10,595 bases of DNA from a bacterium HR36 (GTDB lineage Bacteria; Planctomycetota; Planctomycetia; Gemmatales; HRBIN36): contig BEIM01000079.1 of assembly GCA_002898995.1 (NCBI GenBank), positions 1 through 10,595 of the forward strand, given 5' to 3'. Under the pieces are notes generated by a model. That model was not told where the DNA came from. It searched no databases and saw only the letters and a list, made by a program, of their open reading frames with translations. A program made the position numbers and the translations under genes. Within the stretch, counting starts at the first letter, position 1. The number at the start of each line of letters is the position of its first letter. Of this stretch, positions 1 to 7,419 are shown in pieces.

Positions 1-2
1 CA

Positions 3-2963
3 GACGGTTGGTGGTACGTGATAGCTGGCAACGATGCCCGAGTCACCGCGGAGCTTATCACTGATGCTGGCTCGCCCGTGCGCCAACCACAAGCCGGGGC
101 AGTTCTGCGATTGCGGCCTAGGTCTGGTAATAGCTCGGCCTGGCAGGTGCAGGTGATTGCTCACGGTTTTCGTAATCCATACGACTTCGATTTCGGGCCA
201 GGTGGCGAATTGTTCACTTACGACAGTGACGTCGAACGGACCTTCCTCTTGCCGTGGTACACACCGACACGCCTGTACCACATTGCCTGGGGCGGGCATC
301 ATGGCTGGCGGCTACCGGGTTACCTTCGCAGTTGGGCACGCTGTGAGGATTACCTGGACACTGTGGACGTGCTGCGGCCCATCGGCCGCGGTTCGCCCAC
401 GGGTGTAGTGGTTTATCGCCATGAGCAATTTCCGCCCCAATATCGCGGCGGCTTATTCGTTGCCGACTGGACCTTTGGGCGGATCTATCACGTTCCCCTG
501 GCGCTGAACGGGGCCAGCTATCGCGGCCAACCCGAAGTTTTCTGCGAGTCTATTGGCCAGGAAGGTTTTGCACCGACGGACTTGGCGGTGGGGAAGGACG
601 GGGAACTTTACGTGTGTATTGGCGGCCGACGCACGCGCGGTGCCGTTTATCGCATACGCTACGTGGGCGAGGCGTCGCCAGCTGTTCCCGTACAGGGCGA
701 ACTACACCAGGTGTTGCGCGCCCCGCAACCGCTGGAGGCGTGGTCGCGTGCACGCTGGCAACCGCTGGCCAAGCGCCTCAGCCAAACCGCTTTCCTGCAG
801 GCTGCCTGCGATCCCCGACGCTCCGAAGCAGAACGTGTGCGGGCTATCGAAATTGTTACAGAAATGTTTGGCGGACTGGATGGGCCGAGCGCTTCCGTCT
901 TGGCCGCGGACCCATCCATCCTCGTGCGCGCAGCCACCGCTTGGTCATTGCTTTGCTCGGAAGTGGATAATGGGAACGAAAACAAACCCAGCCAAGGTGA
1001 TGCCCAAGAAAAAACAGGAGCGTTGCGTGTGCGCGCGGCACTGCTCGTGTTGCCGAAGCTGGCCCAAGCGGACCATCCGCTGGTGCGCCGCCGAGCTCTG
1101 GAAGCCCTCCGGCAACACTGCCGGCATTTCTCCGAGGCAGTTCTGGCCGATGCTGTGCTAAGCAATCTGGACAGTACCGACAAACGGGTGCGTCAGGCCG
1201 CCGCACGTTTAGCTGCTGAGCTTTCACCTTCCACCTGGCAACAACTCTGGAGCGGCCGGGAAAAAATATCGCCGCGGGCGCGGTTGACCTTGTGCCTGGC
1301 TTCCTGTTGGCGCAATGGCCTGGCGCAACCTTTGTCGGAGGTTGCTGAGGAAGCGGTGTCCATTCTGGCTAGCCCGACTGTTTCCGAGGCCATCCGCTTT
1401 GATGCCCTGCGGATAGTTATGCTCGCGTGTGGCGACTGGGAGCTGCATAACCCGCCTGTCGAAATTCTCACCGGCTACACATTGCGGCATGCGCTGCCCG
1501 AAACTCTCCGCAGGCCATTGCTGGCGGCTATCCACCACCACTGGCCCGCACACGCCCTTACACACAAGCCGCAAGAATCAGGGCAGTGGACTCGCTGGAA
1601 TCAAGAAGCGGCTCGCTTACTGGCCATGCTCCGCGACGACACCACCAAACTGCCGTCCAAACTCGCCTCCTTCTGGACCGCTCACTCCGATCCCACCTGG
1701 GATTTGCATTACCTGATCGCCCTAGGCTGCTGTTCGGTCCGCTGGCCTGAAGGTCTGGCGGCTCGGGTCGCGGATGTCCTGGTGAGTTTGCATGAACGCC
1801 TGGAAGGTAAACAACTGCGTATCAAACTGACGTGGGGCGACCGATTAGGAGAGTTAGTCAGCTTACTGGTGCGGCGGGAACCACGCCTGGCATCGCTGCT
1901 GGCTCAACATACCAAACTGGTGCAACCGGGTCACGTTTTCCTAGTCCTGGCCTTGCCCGAACCGGAGCGAGAACTTGCTGCCCAGCGCTTCCTGGAAGTA
2001 GCTGACCGCGACCCCGCATTCATCTGGACACCAGCGCTGTTGGAGCTGCTGGCGTTCTTACCCGCCGAAAAGTCCCGGCCGGCTTTTCGCTCCCGCCTCG
2101 CCGATCCCGCTCTGCGCTATGCCGCCTTACTGCATTTGGCCAAGCATCCGACCGAGGCGGATCGCGAGGCTTTTCTCCAGGGTCTGGACGCTCCGCAACC
2201 CGAAGTGGTGCGCGCTTGCCTGGAAGCTCTGGAACAGCTGCCAGTTTCCAAAGATCTGCGACACCAAGCCTTGTTGTTGCGCGGGCTCCGCTCTCTGCTC
2301 ACCGAACCACGCTGGCTAGATTTGCGGCAGCGTCTGGTTCGGCTGTATTGTCAGGCCGCGGACATTGCGCAAACTCCTAAGGAAACTCAGGGCGACAGCA
2401 AAAAGCTGCGCGAAACCTATCGCCCGTTGTGGGAGCAGTTCCTCCGCAAGCATCCAAAGCTCGCCCCTGTCGTGCTGGGGGACGAGGAGGCAGGCGAGGA
2501 TCGCTGGCGGCAACGCTTGGCACGAATTGACTGGTCGCAAGGAAATGCACAGCGCGGGGAAGCGTTGTTTCGCCAGCGCGGTTGCCTGACTTGTCATACG
2601 GGCACCAGTCGCATCGGGCCAGACCTGGCGGGTGTTACGCACCGCTTTTCCCGCGAAGACCTCTTCGAGGCCATACTCTTTCCCAGCCGTGAGGTTGCTC
2701 CCGCGTACCGCATGGAGTTGGTCGAGACTCATGGTGGACAGGTTTATGCGGGGATAGTGATTTTTGAGTCGGCCGACGGCCTCATCCTGCAAACGGATGC
2801 CACCACGACTATCCGCTTGGCGGCGGAGGAAATCCTGCATCGGAGCATCGGTCGCCGATCTCTCATGCCTGACGGGCTGCTCAAAGACCTGTCCGACCGC
2901 GATTGGGCCGACCTCTACGCTTTCCTGCAAACATTACGTCCCGGTAATGTCTTGCCGCGATGA
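3..2963 (+). CDS. Propeller/HEAT/cytochrome c protein, Pirellula-Verrucomicrobium type (5' end missing)
   Basis: Probably a periplasmic electron-transfer or carbohydrate-oxidising protein; the substrate is unknown. The frame is open to the window edge and already reads DGWWYVIAGND before the first GTG at 18, which is mid-propeller, so the true start lies upstream. Numbered from nt 3, about residues 1-230 are the end of a glucose/sorbosone-dehydrogenase-like propeller (GFRNPYDFDF at 55-64, then a WGGHHGW turn). About 260-840 is Ala/Leu/Arg-rich helical sequence with HEAT-like units such as HPLVRRRALEAL and DKRVRQAAARLAAEL. About 845-980 is a class I-like cytochrome domain with CLTCH (C861, C864, H865; nt 2583-2597) and a probable distal haem ligand, Met955, in LMPDG. 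This matches the TIGR02604 plus TIGR02603 architecture common in Planctomycetota and Verrucomicrobia. The stop is TGA at 2961. The missing N-terminus should carry the signal peptide. Family assignment is firm; the substrate is not. Confidence 0.92.
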   Translation, partial: DGWWYVIAGNDARVTAELITDAGSPVRQPQAGAVLRLRPRSGNSSAWQVQVIAHGFRNPYDFDFGPGGELFTYDSDVERTFLLPWYTPTRLYHIAWGGHHGWRLPGYLRSWARCEDYLDTVDVLRPIGRGSPTGVVVYRHEQFPPQYRGGLFVADWTFGRIYHVPLALNGASYRGQPEVFCESIGQEGFAPTDLAVGKDGELYVCIGGRRTRGAVYRIRYVGEASPAVPVQGELHQVLRAPQPLEAWSRARWQPLAKRLSQTAFLQAACDPRRSEAERVRAIEIVTEMFGGLDGPSASVLAADPSILVRAATAWSLLCSEVDNGNENKPSQGDAQEKTGALRVRAALLVLPKLAQADHPLVRRRALEALRQHCRHFSEAVLADAVLSNLDSTDKRVRQAAARLAAELSPSTWQQLWSGREKISPRARLTLCLASCWRNGLAQPLSEVAEEAVSILASPTVSEAIRFDALRIVMLACGDWELHNPPVEILTGYTLRHALPETLRRPLLAAIHHHWPAHALTHKPQESGQWTRWNQEAARLLAMLRDDTTKLPSKLASFWTAHSDPTWDLHYLIALGCCSVRWPEGLAARVADVLVSLHERLEGKQLRIKLTWGDRLGELVSLLVRREPRLASLLAQHTKLVQPGHVFLVLALPEPERELAAQRFLEVADRDPAFIWTPALLELLAFLPAEKSRPAFRSRLADPALRYAALLHLAKHPTEADREAFLQGLDAPQPEVVRACLEALEQLPVSKDLRHQALLLRGLRSLLTEPRWLDLRQRLVRLYCQAADIAQTPKETQGDSKKLRETYRPLWEQFLRKHPKLAPVVLGDEEAGEDRWRQRLARIDWSQGNAQRGEALFRQRGCLTCHTGTSRIGPDLAGVTHRFSREDLFEAILFPSREVAPAYRMELVETHGGQVYAGIVIFESADGLILQTDATTTIRLAAEEILHRSIGRRSLMPDGLLKDLSDRDWADLYAFLQTLRPGNVLPR

Positions 2964-3132
2964 GGTGCCCCGTTGTGACGTCCCAATTTCCTGGGATTGC
3001 AGCCGAGAGGCACGGCAAACTTGCCACCGTGGGAACGACTGGCCCGGCTAGGCTCCGTGAATTGCTCCTGGCACAGACGCTAAACTATGCCCATGGCTAG
3101 CAATTGCCCTGTTGCCGGCCCGCTCACAGAAA

Positions 3133-3144
3133 ACCGGCGCCGGT
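3133..3144. repeat. Perfect 12-bp palindrome between convergent genes
   Basis: ACCGGCGCCGGT is a perfect inverted repeat, lying between the stop of the cytochrome/propeller gene (2963) and the stop of the pseudouridine synthase gene (3239). No T tract follows on either strand, so it is not a classic intrinsic terminator. It could be a protein-binding site or a chance GC-rich palindrome. Confidence 0.3.
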
Positions 3145-3181
3145 GCAGGTGATCCTAGTGTGCTGGTAAGCTGGATCGTCG

Positions 3182-3209
3182 TGGTGGTCAGGCCGAGCCA
3201 CCAACTCGG
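3182..3209. terminator. Possible hairpin between convergent genes (weak)
   Basis: TGGTGG (3182-3187) can pair with CCACCA (3198-3203). Alternatively CCGAG (3193-3197) can pair with CTCGG (3205-3209). The site is about 30 nt past the stop of the minus-strand pseudouridine synthase and in the converging path of the plus-strand gene, where termination is expected. No run of T follows on either strand, so support for a Rho-independent terminator is weak. The rest of 2964-3238 shows no gene. Confidence 0.22.
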
Positions 3210-3238
3210 TCGGCATGGGCAACGGGCTGTAGCGACAA

Positions 3239-4327
3239 TTAGCCTAAAGACCGGTATTGGCGCAGGGCGGCGAGCGTGTCGTGGAAATCGCTGGGGATGG
3301 GAGCAGTGAATTCGAGTTCGCGGCCGGTTACAGGGTGGCGAACCCGCAAGCGATGCGCGTGGAGGAGTTGTCGGCCGGCAAGGAGGCGATCCTGCGTAGG
3401 CGGGCATGCAGGCCAAAGTTGGCTCAGCCGCAATTGACCGCGATGGCTGTAATCTTCATCCGCCACGATAGGATGACCGATGTGTGCCAGGTGAACGCGG
3501 ATCTGGTGCGTCCGACCAGTGCGCGGCAGACAGCGTACGTAAGTAAAGCCGCGAAAGCGCTCGAGCACCTCGTAGAAAGTACAGGCATCCTTGACGCCCT
3601 CTTCGTCATCTGGCTCATCGAAGGTGGCCATGCGCTCGCGGTCCTGGGGATGGCGCCCGATGGCGGCTTCGATGTAATCGCGGTCGCGGTCCATCTCGCC
3701 GTGTACCAGCGCCAGGTATTCCTTATAAACCTGGCGTTGCTGAAACTGCGCCGAGAGATGGCGGTGAGCCTGGTCCTGCTTGGCGATCAGAATCACGCCG
3801 CTGGTGTCGCGGTCGAGACGATGAACAATGCCAGGCCGAAACGGGCTGTCAGCACGGTCGGCGGATGTCCACTGCCCTTGCTGAACCTGACTAAGTCGGC
3901 CAAAGTGATACAGCAGGGCATTGACTAAAGTGCCACAGCGATGGCCGGGGGCCGGGTGCACGACCAAACCCGGAGGCTTGTTGATCGCTGCCAGGTACTC
4001 GTCTTCGTAGAGGATGTCGAGCGGGATATTTTCGGGGATGGCGTCGGTGCGAGGGGGCTCAGGGAGAACGGCGCGAATATGGTCGCCTTCACGGAGTTTG
4101 TAACTGGCTTTGACTGCCTGGCCGTTGACCGTTACCTGCCCTTGCTCAATAGCGCGTTGTATAGCAGAGCGACTGAATCCCGGCAAGGCACCCGCCAGGA
4201 ATTGGTCAAGCCGACGTACTTCCGGCCGATGCCGCAGCGTCAACTCCAGCACTCGCCGACTATCGCGGGGCGCTAACGCCCCCTGCTCTCGTCCCTGGAC
4301 TTCCTGAATGGGTGCCATTGTCGCCAT
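3239..4327 (-). CDS. rluD: RluD-type 23S rRNA pseudouridine synthase with S4 domain
   Basis: Isomerises specific uridines to pseudouridine. RluD itself modifies helix 69 of 23S rRNA during 50S maturation in the cytoplasm. The 362-residue product has an N-terminal S4 RNA-binding domain (about 37-85, RLDQFLAG through LREGDHI). The RluA-family catalytic domain follows: INKPPGLVVHP (115-125), the catalytic motif HRLDRDTSG (169-177, with D172 the expected nucleophile) and GRTHQIRVH (271-279). Length and order match RluD, with a somewhat longer linker at about 143-165, just before the catalytic motif. The ATG at 4327 is the first in frame; a second ATG lies three codons later, and neither has a clear Shine-Dalgarno. 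It converges on the cytochrome/propeller gene and is separated by 284 nt from the upstream membrane-protein gene, so it may have its own promoter. The S4 domain and overall length favour RluD, but RluC-type specificity cannot be excluded. Confidence 0.95.
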   Translation of the reverse strand: MATMAPIQEVQGREQGALAPRDSRRVLELTLRHRPEVRRLDQFLAGALPGFSRSAIQRAIEQGQVTVNGQAVKASYKLREGDHIRAVLPEPPRTDAIPENIPLDILYEDEYLAAINKPPGLVVHPAPGHRCGTLVNALLYHFGRLSQVQQGQWTSADRADSPFRPGIVHRLDRDTSGVILIAKQDQAHRHLSAQFQQRQVYKEYLALVHGEMDRDRDYIEAAIGRHPQDRERMATFDEPDDEEGVKDACTFYEVLERFRGFTYVRCLPRTGRTHQIRVHLAHIGHPIVADEDYSHRGQLRLSQLWPACPPTQDRLLAGRQLLHAHRLRVRHPVTGRELEFTAPIPSDFHDTLAALRQYRSLG

Positions 4328-4371
4328 ACTACAAACCGCGCTAGGCCAGCCCCCAAGTTTGCTCCACGCCG

Positions 4372-4402
4372 GTCGGCGTTTCGATGCACGCCAATCGCCG
4401 AC
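4372..4402. repeat. Inverted repeat upstream of the pseudouridine synthase
   Basis: GTCGGCG (4372-4378) is the exact reverse complement of CGCCGAC (4396-4402), with a 17-nt loop. An overlapping alternative pairs TCGATG (4381-4386) with CATCGA (4402-4407). The element is 45-80 nt upstream of the synthase ATG, so it could be a 5'-leader hairpin or an operator. I see no convincing -35/-10 pair, and the rest of 4328-4611 holds no gene I can support. Confidence 0.25.
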
Positions 4403-4596
4403 ATCGAGTTTGCATGCCTCGGGGACGCAGTCATTCCGCTGTCTTGCAGTCTTGCCCCATTCATTTTACTCGCCAGGTATCCACGAATGCACGGCCGTTC
4501 AATTACGGGCAGCTAACTTCCACACACACTACTCCGCACCTGCTGGCAAGGGATTCACCGTGTGTGAAAGGAAGAGGAAGCCAGGACTCACCCAAC

Positions 4597-4610
4597 GGGC
4601 ATAAGTGCCC
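4597..4610. other. Small hairpin just after the stop of the membrane-anchored TPR gene
   Basis: GGGCA (4597-4601) pairs with TGCCC (4606-4610) around a 4-nt loop, directly next to the TGA of the minus-strand gene at 4612. A second small stem, TTCAC/GTGAA, is at 4554-4568. Neither is followed by a T run on the minus strand. They may stabilise the 3' end of the transcript or have no role. Confidence 0.22.
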
Positions 4611-4611
4611 C

Positions 4612-5394
4612 TCAGTTCGGTTTCGCACCGGGATGCGGAGGGGCTTGCGGCGGAACAACGGTGGCATCGCGGCCAGAAGGCGCAGCGGCAGGAGCAGGGA
4701 AGAAAACGAGTTCGCTCGCCTGCGGACCGCCGAGTCGCTGGAGATGCGCCTCGATTTCCTGAAGCAGTGGATGGGATTCTCCAGCAGCGATTTGCAGTTC
4801 GCGCCGCCCTAGTTGGAGTGCCTTTTCGTACGCCGTCAGCACCTGCGCCCAACGGCGCTGCCGCTCCTGAGGTTGCAGGCGCTCCTTTTCGAGCCAGAAA
4901 CATGTTTCGGCGACCTGGGCCAGGCCAAGATGGGCACGGACACGCAATTCGGCAGACTGGTTCCCTTCCGCGAGCACCTGGCGGTACAGCTCTTCGGCGC
5001 GGTGCAGGTGGGCACCGGCCTTGGCGCTATCGTTAATGCGGCGTAAAGCGAGTGCCTGCTCGGCCTGGGCCAGTATAAATCGCGCTGGCGTCTCGCTCGG
5101 AGTACCCCGCTGTTGCTCAGTTATCGTCTCCATTTTTTGCGCAGTTTCGTACGGCCAGGCTGCGTCCTGGATGAAAGGGAAAGCCGATTCCTCGGGTTCC
5201 CAGAGCGATTGCCAGGCCAGCGTCATGCGGTCGCGCGCTTGCCGAGGCACTGCCCAATATGCTAGCGTCACCAAAGCACCCACTGCCACAATCGCCACCC
5301 AAACGGCCAGGTGCGGATTTTGCCCCTGCATCAACTGTCCTAGCTGATCGGCCAGGTAATTCGTTTCCAGCTCTTTGCGTTGCGCCGCCTTCAC
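4612..5394 (-). CDS. Single-pass membrane protein with TPR-like soluble domain
   Basis: Probably an inner-membrane scaffold facing the periplasm; the partner is unknown. From the GTG at 5394 the product is 260 residues. A charged N-terminus (residues 1-15, KAAQRKELETNYLADQ) precedes one transmembrane segment (about 29-47, LAVWVAIVAVGALVTLAYW). Alpha-helical TPR-like sequence follows (about 105-225, with the pair AGAHLHRAEELYRQVLAEG and RVRAHLGLAQVAET) and then a Pro/Ala-rich tail. Planctomycetes commonly encode proteins with this type of opening (a basic-Lys N-terminus of the KELxxNxLAD kind, one TM, then TPR), superficially like YfgM. I prefer GTG 5394 because AGGA sits 7 nt upstream and the family-like sequence begins there. 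The longer frame from ATG 5460 would add 22 residues (APTTFCEQ type) encoded by a palindromic repeat, which looks like leader rather than protein. The soluble domain has no catalytic motif I recognise. Confidence 0.72.
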   Translation of the reverse strand: MKAAQRKELETNYLADQLGQLMQGQNPHLAVWVAIVAVGALVTLAYWAVPRQARDRMTLAWQSLWEPEESAFPFIQDAAWPYETAQKMETITEQQRGTPSETPARFILAQAEQALALRRINDSAKAGAHLHRAEELYRQVLAEGNQSAELRVRAHLGLAQVAETCFWLEKERLQPQERQRRWAQVLTAYEKALQLGRRELQIAAGESHPLLQEIEAHLQRLGGPQASELVFFPAPAAAPSGRDATVVPPQAPPHPGAKPN

Positions 5395-5401
5395 GTGCAC
5401 A

Positions 5402-5405
5402 TCCT
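5402..5405 (-). promoter_or_regulatory. Shine-Dalgarno supporting the GTG start at 5394
   Basis: On the minus strand AGGA is followed by a 7-nt spacer and then GTG. Spacing is near ideal for this GTG and too short (1 nt) for the neighbouring in-frame GTG at 5400. It supports placing the start 22 codons inside the longest open frame. Confidence 0.5.
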
Positions 5406-5419
5406 GTTCACAGAAAGTA

Positions 5420-5443
5420 GTGGGCGCTAGCCCACCGTGGGCT
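5420..5443 (-). promoter_or_regulatory. Three-armed repeat in the 5' leader: mutually exclusive hairpins
   Basis: Plus-strand order is GTGGGC (5420-5425), 4 nt, GCCCAC (5430-5435), 1 nt, GTGGGC (5437-5442). The middle arm is the exact complement of both flanking arms, so only one of two 6-7 bp stems can form at a time. The element ends 26 nt upstream of the chosen GTG start of the membrane-anchored TPR gene, in its presumed leader. This is the layout of an attenuator or translational switch. A dispersed palindromic repeat of the genome is an equally good explanation. Confidence 0.4.
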
Positions 5444-5509
5444 GTCGTGCTTTCACACAACCATTATGATTCTATGAAGGCGCGGCTGCCCCGCAAGACC
5501 CCAAAAGCG

Positions 5510-5525
5510 GTGAGCCTTTGCTCAC
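5510..5525 (-). terminator. Candidate terminator hairpin downstream of the universal stress gene
   Basis: GTGAGC (5510-5515) and GCTCAC (5520-5525) form a perfect 6-bp stem with a 4-nt loop. On the minus strand the stem is followed by CGC and four T residues, a short but plausible U tract. It lies about 130 nt past the stop of the universal stress gene (5656) and upstream of the membrane-anchored TPR gene, so it could separate the two. The stem and T run are modest. The remainder of 5461-5655 shows no gene. Confidence 0.35.
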
Positions 5526-5655
5526 TGTGCCCAAGCAGAGGCGGACAATCATAGAGAGATTCCACAAACGCCCCAACTCTCGGGCACACTATTCCCAATT
5601 CGAGTGAAAGGCGCGCTGCGGAGCGGCCGATAACCTTGCCATACTTCGATAAGCA

Positions 5656-6105
5656 TCACGCCGCGGGCTCGTGTAAGCGAGAGGTGGGGCGGGACTGGAC
5701 AACCAGCACCAGTCCTGGGGCACGGCGCAAAATTCGTTCCGCGACACCCCCCAATAACATACGCGCGACCCAACCGTGTCCGTGAGCCCCAACCACGATG
5801 CAATCTGCCCCGATATCCCTAGCCACACGCAGAATAGTCTCGACCGGTTCACCTTCTTCTAGCCGTCTCTCGACAGGTATCTCAGCACACTGATATTTTT
5901 GGATGGCGCGTTCGGCCTGTTGGCGGTACTGTGTCACCGGCAGACCTTGCAATACCGCTTCGTATCCAGCAACCTGGGGCGGAATAACGTGGAGCACCAG
6001 CAATCGTGCTTTGGTGGCACGGGCTAACTGACAAGCCACCTGCCACGCTTCATCCGCACTGGCAGAAAAATCCGTTGCGACCAATATCATCTGTGGCTGG
6101 GACAT
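5656..6105 (-). CDS. Universal stress protein (UspA family)
   Basis: A cytoplasmic Rossmann-like Usp domain protein, 149 residues, the normal size for a single-domain Usp. Such proteins usually dimerise and are linked to stress survival, some by binding ATP. Visible features are the first beta strand with the ligand-site Asp (ILVATDFSASADEA, D12), LLVLHVIPP (35-43), and the C-terminal loop VVGAHGHG (104-111) leading to MLLGGVAERILRRAP. The nucleotide loop in ATP-binding members is G-x2-G-x9-G-(S/T). Here it is G106-x2-G109-x9-G119-G120, so the final Ser/Thr is Gly and ATP binding may be weak or absent. The start is the ATG at 6105 because AGGAAGG lies 6 nt upstream; an in-frame ATG nine codons earlier (6132) has no such site and adds a basic stretch not typical of the family. 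It follows the sigma-54 activator by 60 nt and may be cotranscribed with it. Confidence 0.93.
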   Translation of the reverse strand: MSQPQMILVATDFSASADEAWQVACQLARATKARLLVLHVIPPQVAGYEAVLQGLPVTQYRQQAERAIQKYQCAEIPVERRLEEGEPVETILRVARDIGADCIVVGAHGHGWVARMLLGGVAERILRRAPGLVLVVQSRPTSRLHEPAA

Positions 6106-6111
6106 TCGGCG

Positions 6112-6118
6112 CCTTCCT
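6112..6118 (-). promoter_or_regulatory. Shine-Dalgarno for the universal stress gene
   Basis: AGGAAGG on the minus strand, 6 nt before the ATG at 6105. It is the strongest ribosome-binding site seen in the window and decides the start of the universal stress gene against the upstream ATG at 6132. Confidence 0.6.
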
Positions 6119-6165
6119 GGACAGCGGAGCAAAAGCGGTCAGTGTCTATTCTATCCTGAAAACGG

Positions 6166-7419
6166 TCAGGAAACGATGCGATAGCGCCGCAGTTTATTGC
6201 ACAGTGTTCGCGGGGAAACGCCCAGCAATTGAGCGGCCCGCCGGCGATGGCCTCCAGTCTGGCGCAGGGCTTCGACGATCACCATGCGTTCAATGTCTCG
6301 CAAGCGTAACGTCGGCCAGTGCGGGGTGGTAGCAAGCTCTGTTTGCGCGGGCTGACCATACTCAGCAGGGGAAATCTGGGCTTGTGGAATACGTCTGCCA
6401 ATCAAGGCGTCATCAGCGGCCGGCCTCGTGGGGACAGGTTGCGTCGCCGATTCCGTCGGGGCGTCGGTCAAAAAGAGGTGTTCAGGGAGGATGGTGGTAT
6501 CGTCAACAGAGACACGCAACGCCGCTTGCCAAACCATGTTCCGCAGCTGGCGAACATTACCTGGCCAAGGATACTGCTTCAATGCGAGCAAGGTCAACGG
6601 CGCCCAGCGCAGATTCGGACGACGCAATTCTCTGCGGGCCAACTCCAGGAAATGCTCAGCTAAAAGCGAAATATCCTCAGGCCGTTCACGTAGCGGCGGC
6701 AAATGCAACTGCAAGACACCCAAACGATGAAACAAGTCGGCACGGAACTGGCCTTGCTGCACCAGGCGTTCCAGCGGACGGTTGCTCAAGGCCAATACAC
6801 GCACCGCTACAGTTCGCGGCCGGCTTGTTCCCAACCGATAAACCTGCCCTTCTTCCAGCACACGCAGTAACTTGCCTTGCAAGGGCACCGGCAACTCGCT
6901 GATCTCGTCCAGCAGCAACGTGCCACCGTCAGCTTGTTCAAAATAGCCAGCCCGTGGCTGAGCTGCACCGGTATAGGAACCGCGCTCGCAACCGAAGAGT
7001 TCGCTTTCGGCAAGGGTTTCGGGCAAGGCAGCACAATTGACAGCCAGGAAGGGGCCTTGGCAGCGCTGGCTCCAATGGTGAATCAACCGCGCCACCAGTT
7101 CCTTGCCCGTGCCGGTTTCTCCCTGTATGACGATGGGCCAATCCGTACGCGCCATGGTTTCGGCAGAGCGAAGCACCTGGCGCATCCGCGGGGAAGCCGT
7201 GAGGAAGCGCGTAGAGCGGCTCGGGTTTTCCCCGGGAACGGGGATGGCCCAACCTGCCGCAATTTCGTTCCCTTCACCAACAAAGTGAGCCACTTCCTCA
7301 ATTTGCCGCCACAGCGCTATCTCAGCGGTGCCACCAGCCGAAACGGCGGCGTCATGGCTCTTCGCGCTGTGCACGACTGGCCGCGCTGTCTGCTCCGGGT
7401 GCAGATCTGTGGTCAGCAT
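6166..7419 (-). CDS. Sigma-54 activator (AAA+ and Fis-type HTH, no sensory domain)
   Basis: Bacterial enhancer-binding protein that uses ATP hydrolysis to remodel sigma-54 RNA polymerase for open-complex formation. The 417-residue product has a short N-terminal region without REC, GAF or PAS features (1-70). The AAA+ domain spans about 71-310: Walker A GETGTGKE (100-107), the sigma-54 contact loop GSYTGA (147-152), Walker B LLLDE (168-172), the arginine-finger region FRADLFHRL (225-233) and sensor II WPGNVRQL (285-292). A linker of about 315-365 leads to a Fis-type HTH (about 371-415, RRAAQLLGVSPRTLCNKLRRY). The contact loop is GSYTGA rather than GAFTGA, but the essential Thr and Gly remain, so it should be active. 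Lacking a sensor, it is probably controlled by a partner protein or by expression, as for PspF. The ATG at 7419 lies inside the preceding gene (68-nt overlap) without a clear Shine-Dalgarno, suggesting coupled translation. Target promoters are unknown. Confidence 0.93.
   Translation of the reverse strand: MLTTDLHPEQTARPVVHSAKSHDAAVSAGGTAEIALWRQIEEVAHFVGEGNEIAAGWAIPVPGENPSRSTRFLTASPRMRQVLRSAETMARTDWPIVIQGETGTGKELVARLIHHWSQRCQGPFLAVNCAALPETLAESELFGCERGSYTGAAQPRAGYFEQADGGTLLLDEISELPVPLQGKLLRVLEEGQVYRLGTSRPRTVAVRVLALSNRPLERLVQQGQFRADLFHRLGVLQLHLPPLRERPEDISLLAEHFLELARRELRRPNLRWAPLTLLALKQYPWPGNVRQLRNMVWQAALRVSVDDTTILPEHLFLTDAPTESATQPVPTRPAADDALIGRRIPQAQISPAEYGQPAQTELATTPHWPTLRLRDIERMVIVEALRQTGGHRRRAAQLLGVSPRTLCNKLRRYRIVS

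Noticed and set aside
2316..2930. Open frame of 204 codons on the minus strand within the cytochrome/propeller gene
   Set aside because: It is antisense to the conserved CxxCH domain, and no domain is recognisable in its own translation.
3257..3928. Open frame of 223 codons on the plus strand, opposite the pseudouridine synthase
   Set aside because: It lies wholly antisense to a gene with intact catalytic motifs and its translation shows no family features; long antisense frames are expected in GC-rich genes.
6106..6132. Upstream ATG at 6132 as the start of the universal stress protein
   Set aside because: It adds nine mostly basic residues not usual for the family, and the good Shine-Dalgarno AGGAAGG fits the ATG at 6105.
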